Positions 8,548 through 15,642 of a stretch of DNA of 64,000 nt are shown in pieces. The position numbers and the translations under genes were made by a program. The notes beneath the pieces were generated by a model. It did no database searches. It worked only from the letters and a program-made list of their open reading frames with translations, and was not told the origin of the DNA. Position 1 is the stretch's first letter; each line of letters starts with the position of its first letter. This DNA is from Pseudarcicella hirudinis (GTDB lineage: Bacteria > Bacteroidota > Bacteroidia > Cytophagales > Spirosomataceae). The stretch lies in assembly GCF_900115665.1 (NCBI RefSeq), contig NZ_FOXH01000004.1, forward strand, positions 323,257 through 387,256, in the 5' to 3' direction.

Positions 8548-8819
8548 AAATTTAGGTTTTTGTGAGATAATGCTGAAGCAAATTAGGGATGAATGACTAA
8601 AATTCAAAACTTTTTAACATCTAAGATGTTTTAGCTTTTCCGTAATCTCACCTTTCGGGACAAGGCATTTTATGTCTGAAATCTTTTCTATTTACTCATA
8701 GGCGCCGTTTTACATCAGAAAAATTTACAGAAAATATGGCTGAAAAGATCGCTGAATAATAGCGCATCAATTTTTAAACGGTCATGCCTTTCTTAACCAA
8801 TTTAAATAATTTTCACAGA

Positions 8820-8851
8820 AAAGCCGGCTATTTCAAACAACAACCGGCTTT
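8820..8851 (-). terminator. Hairpin terminator after the esterase gene
   Basis: AAAGCCGG at 8820-8827 pairs with CCGGCTTT at 8844-8851. On the minus strand the stem is followed by TTTTCTG, 21 bp after the esterase stop. Confidence 0.6.
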
Positions 8852-8871
8852 GCAAAATCAGGTTTTTTTTA

Positions 8872-9741
8872 TCAATACTGATGAAAGGCATCTGAGATAA
8901 ATTCCAATACGGAAGGCAAAGATTTTCTCCAGTACGTCCAGTTATGTCCCCCATCTCTGATTCTGAACTCGTGAGGAATTTCTTTTTTTCTCATGGCAAT
9001 ATGTACCAGTGAATTTCCTTCAAACAAAAAATCATCGTCACCACAATCGATATACCATCTGACAGCTTTTTTCTGATCGTCAGGAATATTATTGACTAAT
9101 TCAAGTACACTTTGTCTTTTGTAAAAAGCATCCAGTTCTCCCGCTGTTACTGAGATATTGGCTTTTTTAAATCTGGTTTCAGCATCTTCTTTAGAAAGAG
9201 GGCCTGTTCCGGCACTCAAAGGACAGGCGGAAGAGAACAATTCAGGATGATGCAATGCATATGTAAAAGTACCGTCTCCGCCCATGGAAAGTCCTGAAAT
9301 AGCGCGGAACCTCTTTTCAGCCTTAATTCTGTAGGTTTTCTCTATAAAAGGCATGAACTCCTGAAAGAAGAAGTCCTCATATTTCCATTCCCCTTTGGCA
9401 TCGTTTGAATAGCCTCTCCTGCCTGTATTGGCATCAGGCATAACCACAATCATCGGGGTTGCCTTTCCTTCTGCAATGTTTTTTTCTAAAATATACTGTA
9501 TTTCTCCAAACTGAACCCATCCTGTCTGGTCATCCCCTCCTCCGTGCAATAAATACAAAACCGGGTAACTTCTCTGAGAAGTTTCATAATCTGCCGGAAG
9601 ATAAATGGCATATTTTCTGTCTGAACCAAGAATAATACTCTTAAGACTCAGGTTATCAGACACCTTTCCTGTCTGGGCAGATGCCATGCAGGATATAAAG
9701 AGGCTGAATATTAACCAGCCTCCAATCAATTGTTTTTTCAT
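8872..9741 (-). CDS. Secreted esterase of the esterase-D / feruloyl-acetylxylan esterase type
   Basis: The 289-residue protein has a signal peptide ending Ser-Cys-Met-Ala-Ser-Ala-Gln near 23, followed by an alpha/beta-hydrolase domain like that of XynZ-type esterases. Ser152 lies in Gly-Leu-Ser-Met-Gly-Gly, an acidic residue is in Asp-Cys-Gly-Asp-Asp-Asp near 232-237, and His266 is in Gly-Gly-His-Asn-Trp-Thr-Tyr-Trp. The oxyanion region Leu-Leu-His-Gly-Gly-Gly is at 64-69. It follows the GH30 gene with a 49-bp gap in the same direction, so the two probably act together on a decorated glucan or xylan in the periplasm or outside the cell. The substrate cannot be fixed from sequence. Confidence 0.85.
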   Translation of the reverse strand: MKKQLIGGWLIFSLFISCMASAQTGKVSDNLSLKSIILGSDRKYAIYLPADYETSQRSYPVLYLLHGGGDDQTGWVQFGEIQYILEKNIAEGKATPMIVVMPDANTGRRGYSNDAKGEWKYEDFFFQEFMPFIEKTYRIKAEKRFRAISGLSMGGDGTFTYALHHPELFSSACPLSAGTGPLSKEDAETRFKKANISVTAGELDAFYKRQSVLELVNNIPDDQKKAVRWYIDCGDDDFLFEGNSLVHIAMRKKEIPHEFRIRDGGHNWTYWRKSLPSVLEFISDAFHQY

Positions 9742-9790
9742 AATTAAACGTGTTTATGAGATCATTAATTAATATTCAGACTTCGTGTAT

Positions 9791-11203
9791 TTACCAGATA
9801 AACGTGGCAACGGAACCTCCTTCCAAGGTATAGGTCACTTTTTTACCTTTAAAACCAATATTGAAAGTATGAGCTTTCTGGTTATCGTTCAGTACAATCA
9901 ATACCTTTTTCCCGTTTGGCGTCAGGAACGCTACATTCGGCAAACTCATGGAGATGTTGGAGGCTATCCTTTTTGAGCCCGGTTTTACAAACTTGGAAGC
10001 ATGAGCTATAATGTAATAAGCGGGGTTACGGATTACCTCTGACTGATCAATTGTCACGGCACCAAGACATTGAGTACAACCTCCTTCAGTATGAGGATTC
10101 TGCTTTGGATCAGCTGCCAGGTTCCATTCCAAAACATTTTTGCTCCAGTTTCTTGGCGCACCAATAATTAACTGTCGGGTATGCCATGCCAGATCCCCCG
10201 GGAAATTACCCGGCGAACCTATCCATTGTTCTGTAAAATAAAGGTTCTTGTCGGGATGTGCGTTGTGTACATCAGTCAGAGCACTGATATCTCCGCCATA
10301 ATGGTGAAAAGCCGAGCCATCAACATATTTTCTGGCTTCCGGATCATTCAGAATGCTGATCGGATAATCAGGTCTGTCAGCATTGTGATCATATAAAATA
10401 ATTTTTGTGTCTATTTTGGCCGATTTGAACACTGGCCCGAGACTTTTTCTGATAAAATTGGCCTGTTCCTGCGGTAACATCAATAAACTCGGGTTATTTC
10501 CCGGATGCAAGGGCTCATTCTGAATGGTTATGGCATCAATACGAATTCCATGCTTTTTCATGCCCTGAATATATTTCACAAAATACCTGGCGTAAACATC
10601 ATAAAATTCAGGTTTCAGGCTTCCGCCTTTTGAATTACCATTGGTTTTCATCCATACCGGAGGTGTCCAGGGAGATCCGAGTATTTTAATATTCGGATTA
10701 ATAGCAAGAATCTGTTTCAATACCGGAATCAAATCCTTTTCTTCCGGCTCCAGGCTAAAACTGGTAAGTTTCAGATCAGTTTGTCCTTCCGGTAAATCAT
10801 CGTATGTAAATACTTTGTCGCTCAGGTCTGAAGCACCGATACTGATTCTGAGATAACTGATCCCTATATTAGCCGCATCACTGGCAAAAAGTTCTTTCAG
10901 CAAAGCTGCTTTTTCATCTGCCTTCATTTGATTAATCAAGGTAGCACTTCCTCCTGTCAGGGTAAAACCAAAGCCATCCATGCTTTGAAATGTTTTTGAT
11001 TCATCTACAAAAATGGTAGAAATGGAATTGTTTACCTTCTGAAAAGTGAGGGTGTCTTTTTGTTTCTGAAACAAGACAGATTTGTCGGCTTTAGTGAGCC
11101 AAACCTCAATTCCGGGTGATTGGGCTTTAACTCCGAAGCTTCCAAAAAGGCAGATGACTCCGGTTAAAAGGTTTAAAAAAGATGTTTTTGAGATAAGTTT
11201 CAT
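9791..11203 (-). CDS. Glycoside hydrolase family 30 enzyme (glucosylceramidase-like)
   Basis: The 470-residue protein begins with a signal peptide ending Gly-Val-Lys-Ala-Gln (about 28). A GH30 catalytic barrel follows, with the start motif Met-Asp-Gly-Phe-Gly-Phe-Thr-Leu-Thr-Gly-Gly, the acid/base Glu230 in Ile-Gln-Asn-Glu-Pro, and the predicted nucleophile Glu325 in Tyr-Phe-Thr-Glu-Gln-Trp. The C-terminus forms the beta-sandwich usual for the family (Ile-Val-Leu-Asn-Asp...). Bacterial relatives include beta-1,6-glucanases and glucosyl- or xylosyl-hydrolases; this sequence resembles the glucosylceramidase/beta-1,6-glucanase branch more than xylanases, which is a judgement by eye. It leads an operon with the downstream esterase. 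Confidence 0.9.
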   Translation of the reverse strand: MKLISKTSFLNLLTGVICLFGSFGVKAQSPGIEVWLTKADKSVLFQKQKDTLTFQKVNNSISTIFVDESKTFQSMDGFGFTLTGGSATLINQMKADEKAALLKELFASDAANIGISYLRISIGASDLSDKVFTYDDLPEGQTDLKLTSFSLEPEEKDLIPVLKQILAINPNIKILGSPWTPPVWMKTNGNSKGGSLKPEFYDVYARYFVKYIQGMKKHGIRIDAITIQNEPLHPGNNPSLLMLPQEQANFIRKSLGPVFKSAKIDTKIILYDHNADRPDYPISILNDPEARKYVDGSAFHHYGGDISALTDVHNAHPDKNLYFTEQWIGSPGNFPGDLAWHTRQLIIGAPRNWSKNVLEWNLAADPKQNPHTEGGCTQCLGAVTIDQSEVIRNPAYYIIAHASKFVKPGSKRIASNISMSLPNVAFLTPNGKKVLIVLNDNQKAHTFNIGFKGKKVTYTLEGGSVATFIW

Positions 11204-11233
11204 AATTTTTTATATAGTTATTTTGGGTAAAAA

Positions 11234-11241
11234 CAAATATA
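11234..11241 (-). promoter_or_regulatory. Candidate -7 element of the GH30-esterase operon
   Basis: TATATTTG on the minus strand matches TAnnTTTG, 31 bp before the GH30 ATG. Confidence 0.45.
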
Positions 11242-11402
11242 AAAATAAAGCAGGTCTAAACTGTATGGATTTAGCGTTTTAAGTCGTTTTGTAAATTAAC
11301 TCTCTGGTAATTATGATGCCTGACTGCAAGAAGATTTTGATAAAACAAGCAACTTAGGTTTCGAAGAATTTTTGCTTAATTTCGGAGAAAATATTTATTC
11401 TT

Positions 11403-11723
11403 ATGGTAGATATAAACAAAATCTCGTTCGATTTGAAGGCTTCGATGTCCGAACTCTACGGAGAAAATTTTGATAAATTGATTCTTTACGGTTCTTATGC
11501 CCGGGGAGATTTCAATGAAGATTCCGACATTGATTTTTTGTTATTATTAAAAAATAAAGAAGTTAAATTTGGCAATGAAATTATCAAAATCGGAAAATAT
11601 CGGAGTAATTTAGGATTAAAGCACGGTACTAAATTATCAATTTTTCCTATCTCTTCTTATAAATTTAATTCTACTGAAAAGTTATTTTATCAAAATATCA
11701 AACGGGAAGGCATTGAATTATGA
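11403..11723 (+). CDS. MNT-type nucleotidyltransferase, antitoxin of a broken HEPN-MNT pair
   Basis: The 106-residue protein is a minimal nucleotidyltransferase with the full family signature: Gly30-Ser31, ten residues, then Asp42-x-Asp44 (Leu-Tyr-Gly-Ser-Tyr-Ala-Arg-Gly-Asp). In type VII toxin-antitoxin pairs such an enzyme adds AMP to the HEPN partner RNase and silences it. Here its stop codon overlaps an ATG (ATGA at 11720-11723) just as in intact pairs, but only the tail of the HEPN gene follows. The antitoxin looks intact and may survive as an orphan or have another target. Base composition is more AT-rich than its neighbours, consistent with acquisition by transfer. Confidence 0.8.
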   Translation: MVDINKISFDLKASMSELYGENFDKLILYGSYARGDFNEDSDIDFLLLLKNKEVKFGNEIIKIGKYRSNLGLKHGTKLSIFPISSYKFNSTEKLFYQNIKREGIEL

Positions 11724-11850
11724 AACAAGATGTGGGGACTATGACGCTGAGATAGATATTGATGAAGAACAAGCAAAAATAGCTTATGTGAGTGCCAAAG
11801 AGTTTATAAAAGAAGTTGAAAGTTATCTAAATACCTATGGATTTTTATGA
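11719..11850 (+). pseudogene. Remnant of a HEPN toxin gene (C-terminal tail only)
   Basis: A frame from 11719 to a TGA at 11848-11850 encodes Gly-Asp-Tyr-Asp, then Asp-Ile-Asp-Glu-Glu-Gln-Ala, then Ala-Lys-Glu-Phe-Ile-Lys-Glu-Val-Glu-Ser-Tyr-Leu. This is the recognisable last 40 residues of HEPN toxins paired with MNT. The first 90-100 residues, including the Arg-x4-6-His RNase motif, are missing. The ATG overlapping the antitoxin stop is now in another frame and reaches a stop after 11 codons. An internal deletion fused the first bases of the toxin gene to its tail. Confidence 0.7.
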
Positions 11851-12024
11851 ATATCAACGTGGAGAGCAACTCTGCTTCCGCAAAAATCAAGGTTTTAAAT
11901 AAATAAAACTGCATTCAAGTATCTTGTTATAATTTACTCAAAATGAATCAATTATAATACAAAGTCAAAATTAGCACCAAAAGCGGATACCAATTGAGTA
12001 ATTTTCAAGGAAAGTCATAATAGC

Positions 12025-13152
12025 CTATTTCGAAATTCTATTATATTTTTTCAGAATTTCCAAAGTCTTTTCAATCGGCAAAGCCTGAATGGTTCCATGC
12101 TTGCCTTTCACCGTCCGGGCTGTCAGCAGGGAATTAACGATAGCTTCTTCTGTCGCTTCGATTACAGCCAGAAACAATGCTGACATTTCATCATTTCTCA
12201 GTTCTTCATTCAGTTGTTTCGGGGAATTACTATTGTGGGGAATTCTCAAACTCTGTGCTGTCGAAACAGCTATCACATAATCTCCGCTGCCATTGGAGGC
12301 GATTCCTCCGGTTTTTCCTAAACCTATCATCGCCCGCTTGGCAAGTCTTTCGAGGTTACGTGAAGTAACCGGAGCATCCGTCATCACTACCATCATGCAG
12401 GAGCCGTCAGCAGGGTCGTTAAGCTGGTCGTTGAGGAAAAACTGATTTAATTCTACTCCAACCGGAGCACCCGCTATTTCCAGGACTCCCCCAAAATTGC
12501 TCTGAACCAGTACTCCGACTGTATATCCTCCGGATTTCTTTGGCAAAATTCTTGAAGCAGTACCGATCCCGCCTTTAAAACCAAAGCAAACTGTTCCGGT
12601 ACCTGCGCCAACATTCCCCTCCTCCACTTTTCCGGATTTTGCAGTAAGAATTGCCTGTTTTGCCATAGCTTTGCTGACATGCCTTCCGGCAATATCGTTC
12701 AGAAATCCATCATTTGTCTCCCCGACTACCGGATTCACTGAACGGACTTCTTCATTTCCTTTCAGGGATAAAGTATAATCAATCACAGCATCACAAACAG
12801 TTGGTACTGAGAGTGTATTGGTGAGCAAAATCGGAGTTTCGAGATTTCCCAGTTCTTTTACCTGACTAATTCCGGATAGTTTGCCGAAACCATTACCGAT
12901 ATAAATAGCTGCCGGAACCTTTTCCTGAAAAAGATTGCCATTGTGAGGTAAAATGGCCGTCACTCCGGTCTGAATACTATCTCCTGTCTGAATGGTACTT
13001 TGCCCGACTAACACACCCTTTACATCGGTTATGGCATTATTTTCTCCGGTTTTCAGAACGCCAATCTTTATTCCGTAATCTCTTGCTCTTTTTTGAGAAA
13101 AGCCGTAAAAAGTATTCAGGCAAATGAGTAGAAGTATGAACAGGTATTTCAT
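12025..13152 (-). CDS. P1 family (DmpA-like) peptidase, secreted
   Basis: The 375-residue product has a signal peptide ending Tyr-Gly-Phe-Ser-Gln (20). It matches peptidase family S58/P1 (DmpA, beta-aminopeptidases): an Ile-Thr-Asp-Val-Lys-Gly-Val-Leu-Val-Gly opening, Asn-Asp-Gly-Phe-Leu-Asn-Asp, Gly-Ala-Gly-Thr-Gly, and the self-cleavage site Gly250-Ser251 in Ala-Asp-Gly-Ser-Cys-Met-Met-Val-Val. Known members split themselves at this bond to expose the N-terminal nucleophile and then cleave N-terminal D-, L- or beta-amino acids. It lies 31 bp after the HxlR gene in the same direction, so it is probably in the HxlR operon. Confidence 0.9.
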   Translation of the reverse strand: MKYLFILLLICLNTFYGFSQKRARDYGIKIGVLKTGENNAITDVKGVLVGQSTIQTGDSIQTGVTAILPHNGNLFQEKVPAAIYIGNGFGKLSGISQVKELGNLETPILLTNTLSVPTVCDAVIDYTLSLKGNEEVRSVNPVVGETNDGFLNDIAGRHVSKAMAKQAILTAKSGKVEEGNVGAGTGTVCFGFKGGIGTASRILPKKSGGYTVGVLVQSNFGGVLEIAGAPVGVELNQFFLNDQLNDPADGSCMMVVMTDAPVTSRNLERLAKRAMIGLGKTGGIASNGSGDYVIAVSTAQSLRIPHNSNSPKQLNEELRNDEMSALFLAVIEATEEAIVNSLLTARTVKGKHGTIQALPIEKTLEILKKYNRISK

Positions 13153-13183
13153 AGGTTTTATTTAAGCAAAAATTCCTGAAGTT

Positions 13184-13519
13184 TTATTGTTTTTGCTGCC
13201 TTACCGGAAGCAGATGAAGTTCTTCAATGGCCTTGAAAATAGGAATAAATTCAACACCAAGCTCGGTGAGTGTATATTCCACGTGCAAAGGTTTTTCCCG
13301 AATTACCTTCCGTTCCAGAATATTGCTTTCTTCCAACTCTCTCAGAGCATTGGTGATAGCCTGTTTGGTAGCTTCCGGAAGGAGTTTCATAATTTGTCCG
13401 AATCTTACCGGGCCATTGCTTGCATAACTGAAGATACAGGGCTTCCATTTTCCCGTCAGCATTTTGAGTAAATATTCTTTAGGACAAGCCAGATTTGTGT
13501 GTTCTGATTCAGTAGTCAT
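13184..13519 (-). CDS. HxlR family transcriptional regulator
   Basis: I take the ATG at 13519 (111 residues, Met-Thr-Thr-Glu-Ser-Glu-His) because a well-spaced promoter lies just upstream; a longer frame reaches 13570. Family hallmarks are a single Cys near the start (Leu-Ala-Cys-Pro-Lys-Glu), Leu-Thr-Gly-Lys-Trp-Lys, Arg-Phe-Gly-Gln-Ile, the recognition helix region and Tyr-Thr-Leu-Thr-Glu-Leu-Gly. HxlR proteins are dimeric winged helices; several sense electrophiles or oxidants through the N-terminal Cys. The gene is transcribed with the P1 peptidase and diverges from the YdjC deacetylase-DJ-1 pair, which suggests it controls both sides. Confidence 0.9.
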   Translation of the reverse strand: MTTESEHTNLACPKEYLLKMLTGKWKPCIFSYASNGPVRFGQIMKLLPEATKQAITNALRELEESNILERKVIREKPLHVEYTLTELGVEFIPIFKAIEELHLLPVRQQKQ

Positions 13520-13556
13520 AATATTTTGACTAATTGCGGGTGAAAAAGAGTTGGTA

Positions 13557-13575
13557 TAACTTCGCTCCAAAGTTA
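13557..13575. promoter_or_regulatory. Dyad covering both -7 elements of the HxlR divergon
   Basis: TAACTT (13557-13562), seven bases, AAGTTA (13570-13575) form a perfect 6-bp dyad. The right arm is part of the minus-strand -7 element TAACTTTG and the left arm of a weaker plus-strand TAACTTCG. An HxlR dimer bound here could block both promoters; the symmetry may also simply reflect two facing -7 boxes. Confidence 0.5.
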
Positions 13576-13598
13576 AACTATTTCAATATGGAAACAAA
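13568..13598 (-). promoter_or_regulatory. Promoter of the HxlR-P1 peptidase operon
   Basis: On the minus strand TTTG (13598-13595), 19 bases, TAACTTTG (13575-13568) matches both boxes of the Bacteroidota promoter, 49 bp before the ATG at 13519. The -33 box lies inside the start of the divergent deacetylase gene. Confidence 0.6.
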
Positions 13599-14682
13599 TC
13601 AATCTCACATGATCCGAAGAAAGGCAATTCTCAGGAAAATCTTTTATGTTTATACCATTTCAGGTATCATTTTCTGTTTGTCGTTAAAGCAAAGCTGTGC
13701 ACAAACCTATGCCGAAAAATCAGGTTGGAAAAAAGGCGAAAAAGTAGTCATTTTTCATGTCGATGATGCCGGAATGTCTTATGATTCAAATGTAGGAGCC
13801 ATCAAAGCACTGGATTATGGCATTGCAACCTCAGTGAGCATCATGATGCCTTGTCCATGGGTACCAGATATGCTTAAATACCTGAAAAAACATCCGGAAA
13901 TTGATGCGGGCTTACACCTGACATTTAATTCGGAATGGGAAGGCTATCGCTGGGGGCCATTAACCGGTTCTGTTGGTACCTCCGGTCTGGTAGACCAGGA
14001 AAGTGTTTTCTGGAACAATGTACAGGATGTTATTGCACACGCTTCGGCAGAGGAAATCGAAGCCGAACTAAAAGCGCAATTGACGAGGGCCAGAAAAATG
14101 GGCCTCTCTCCTACTCACCTGGACACACACATGGGTGCATTATGGGCAAAACCGGATTTTCTGGAGAAATACATTCAAACCGGAATCAGGGAACATATTC
14201 CTGTTCTATTTGCTGCCGGACATGGAACTTTATTAAGGAATCAATTGCGTTCAGGCCCTTTATCAGGATTACAGCAACTGGCCAAAAATCCGGAAAATAT
14301 GGAAAATGTTCTGGAGGCTATCAGAAAAAAAGGTGAACAGCTCTGGAATAACGGACTGGCTGTGGCAGATGATTTATATTTACTGAGTTATGACTGGGAA
14401 ATTCCTGCGGGAGCCATTCATTCTGAAGAGAACCTTAAGAAGTTTAAAACCGAGGGTTATAAACGTTTGATAAAAGACCTGAAACCCGGTATAACAGTGG
14501 TACTTATACATTGTACACAAAGCAGTGAATCATTCAGGAATATTTCAGATTCAGGACTTACCCGGAAAGGGGATTTACTTTCTATGATGGATCCGGAATT
14601 GAAGCAATTCATTGAAAAAGAAGGCATCAGGCTTAGTAGCTGGCGGGAATTACAGCAAAGAAGAGACGCATTGCCGCATTAA
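13588..14682 (+). CDS. YdjC/ChbG-type carbohydrate deacetylase
   Basis: The preferred start at 13588 gives 364 residues; upstream codons of the same frame overlap the promoter. A hydrophobic segment after a basic n-region (Arg-Arg-Lys...Ile-Phe-Tyr-Val-Tyr-Thr) ending near Ser-Cys-Ala-Gln is a signal peptide. The core has the YdjC metal site: His-Val-Asp-Asp-Ala-Gly-Met-Ser, Gly-Leu-His-Leu-Thr-Phe and Thr-His-Leu-Asp-Thr-His. Known ChbG removes an acetyl group from chito-oligosaccharides. Secretion and length differ from cytoplasmic ChbG, so the substrate may be an exported glycan. The DJ-1 gene follows after 29 bp. Confidence 0.85.
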   Translation: METNQSHMIRRKAILRKIFYVYTISGIIFCLSLKQSCAQTYAEKSGWKKGEKVVIFHVDDAGMSYDSNVGAIKALDYGIATSVSIMMPCPWVPDMLKYLKKHPEIDAGLHLTFNSEWEGYRWGPLTGSVGTSGLVDQESVFWNNVQDVIAHASAEEIEAELKAQLTRARKMGLSPTHLDTHMGALWAKPDFLEKYIQTGIREHIPVLFAAGHGTLLRNQLRSGPLSGLQQLAKNPENMENVLEAIRKKGEQLWNNGLAVADDLYLLSYDWEIPAGAIHSEENLKKFKTEGYKRLIKDLKPGITVVLIHCTQSSESFRNISDSGLTRKGDLLSMMDPELKQFIEKEGIRLSSWRELQQRRDALPH

Positions 14683-14711
14683 CCCGAATTCACTTAAAGC
14701 ATTATAAACAG

Positions 14712-15392
14712 ATGGAAAACTATAGAATCGGGATGCTTTTATTTCCTGAACTTACCTTGCTTGATTTTGTCGGGCCATATGATGTGTTTACCAAAGCTAA
14801 TTGTTTTGAAATATTTGTGGTTTCTGAAAACGGCGGCATGATTAAAGCCGAAGGAGGGTTATTGATTAAAGCTGATTTCTCTTTTGAAGATTGCCCGGAT
14901 ACGGATATTATTTTTGTACCTGGTGGTAAAGGAATTACTCCTTTACTGAATAATCCGGTTTATATCTCATTTCTTCAGAAACAGGCTAAAACCGCAAAAT
15001 ATTTTACTTCTGTTTGTACCGGCTCACTACTGCTGGCGACTGCCGGATTACTGAAAGGTTACCGGGCAACTACACATTGGAGGTCTCTGGAATTATTACG
15101 CTTATTAGGGATTGAAACTTTACAGGAAAGAGTAGTAACTGACAGAAACCGGATAACAGGTGGCGGCGTTACCGCAGGAATTGATTTCGGGCTTTCACTT
15201 ACAGCCCTGATTGGCGGGGAAGAATTAGCGAAATCGGTTCAGTTACAGATGGAATACACCCCGGCTCCCCCTTTTGATTCCGGTTCTCCTGAACGGGCAG
15301 AACATCATCTTGTTGAAAAAGTAAAAATACTGACAAAAACGTCCTTCGATACTCGTCTGAAAATCATTAAAGAAATCATGGAAAATGCCTGA
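14712..15392 (+). CDS. DJ-1/PfpI family protein (isonitrile hydratase-like)
   Basis: The 226-residue protein is a single DJ-1/PfpI domain. Cys102 sits at the nucleophile elbow in Ser-Val-Cys-Thr-Gly-Ser-Leu, as in isonitrile hydratase and the amidase-like domains of AraC regulators. Asp18 in Leu-Leu-Asp-Phe-Val-Gly-Pro and Thr-His-Trp-Arg match that subgroup too. No DNA-binding domain follows, and no signal peptide is present, so it is a free cytoplasmic enzyme. It is the second gene of the deacetylase operon and ends at a strong hairpin. The real substrate (isonitrile, glyoxal adducts or other) is not known. Confidence 0.85.
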   Translation: MENYRIGMLLFPELTLLDFVGPYDVFTKANCFEIFVVSENGGMIKAEGGLLIKADFSFEDCPDTDIIFVPGGKGITPLLNNPVYISFLQKQAKTAKYFTSVCTGSLLLATAGLLKGYRATTHWRSLELLRLLGIETLQERVVTDRNRITGGGVTAGIDFGLSLTALIGGEELAKSVQLQMEYTPAPPFDSGSPERAEHHLVEKVKILTKTSFDTRLKIIKEIMENA

Positions 15393-15396
15393 ATAG

Positions 15397-15428
15397 AAAA
15401 GAGGAAATGTTAAAACATTTCCTCTTTT
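15397..15428. terminator. Strong bidirectional hairpin terminator
   Basis: Fifteen-bp perfect arms (15397-15411 and 15414-15428) around AA, with A- and T-runs at the outer ends. It closes the DJ-1 transcript and faces the small gene on the other strand. Confidence 0.8.
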
Positions 15429-15456
15429 CTGATATTTAATCCGGAAGGTTGTCTTT

Positions 15457-15624
15457 CTAGTAAAATCCTTTGAGCATTTTCACAAAATCATTCTCATATT
15501 CTTTCAAAGCCTTTAATAAAGCCTGCAATTCTTCATATTCGGGTGTACCCGGTTGTGCTTTGAAAATCTCATCTGCTCTTTCAGATGCCTTTTCATATTC
15601 GCCTTCGTTGTTAATTTTTATCAT
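15457..15624 (-). CDS. Small protein resembling the N-terminal segment of HigA-type antitoxins
   Basis: The 55-residue ORF starts at ATG 15622-15624, 18 bp after the glyS stop, and ends at TAG 15457-15459. Its sequence, with Glu-Tyr-Glu-Lys-Ala and then Pro-Gly-Thr-Pro-Glu-Tyr-Glu-Glu-Leu followed by Leu and Tyr-Glu, resembles the helical segment that precedes the helix-turn-helix in HigA-like antitoxins (Glu-Tyr-Glu-Ala-Ala...Pro-Gly-Thr-Pro-Glu). No DNA-binding domain and no toxin gene lie nearby. It may be a remnant or a stand-alone small protein of the same fold. Spacing suggests cotranscription with glyS. Function unknown. Confidence 0.65.
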   Translation of the reverse strand: MIKINNEGEYEKASERADEIFKAQPGTPEYEELQALLKALKEYENDFVKMLKGFY

Positions 15625-15642
15625 TTTATTGATTTATCTTTT

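Noticed and set aside
11720..11755. New 11-codon peptide gene after the MNT antitoxin
   Set aside because: It is the relic of the HEPN start codon now running out of frame to a stop.
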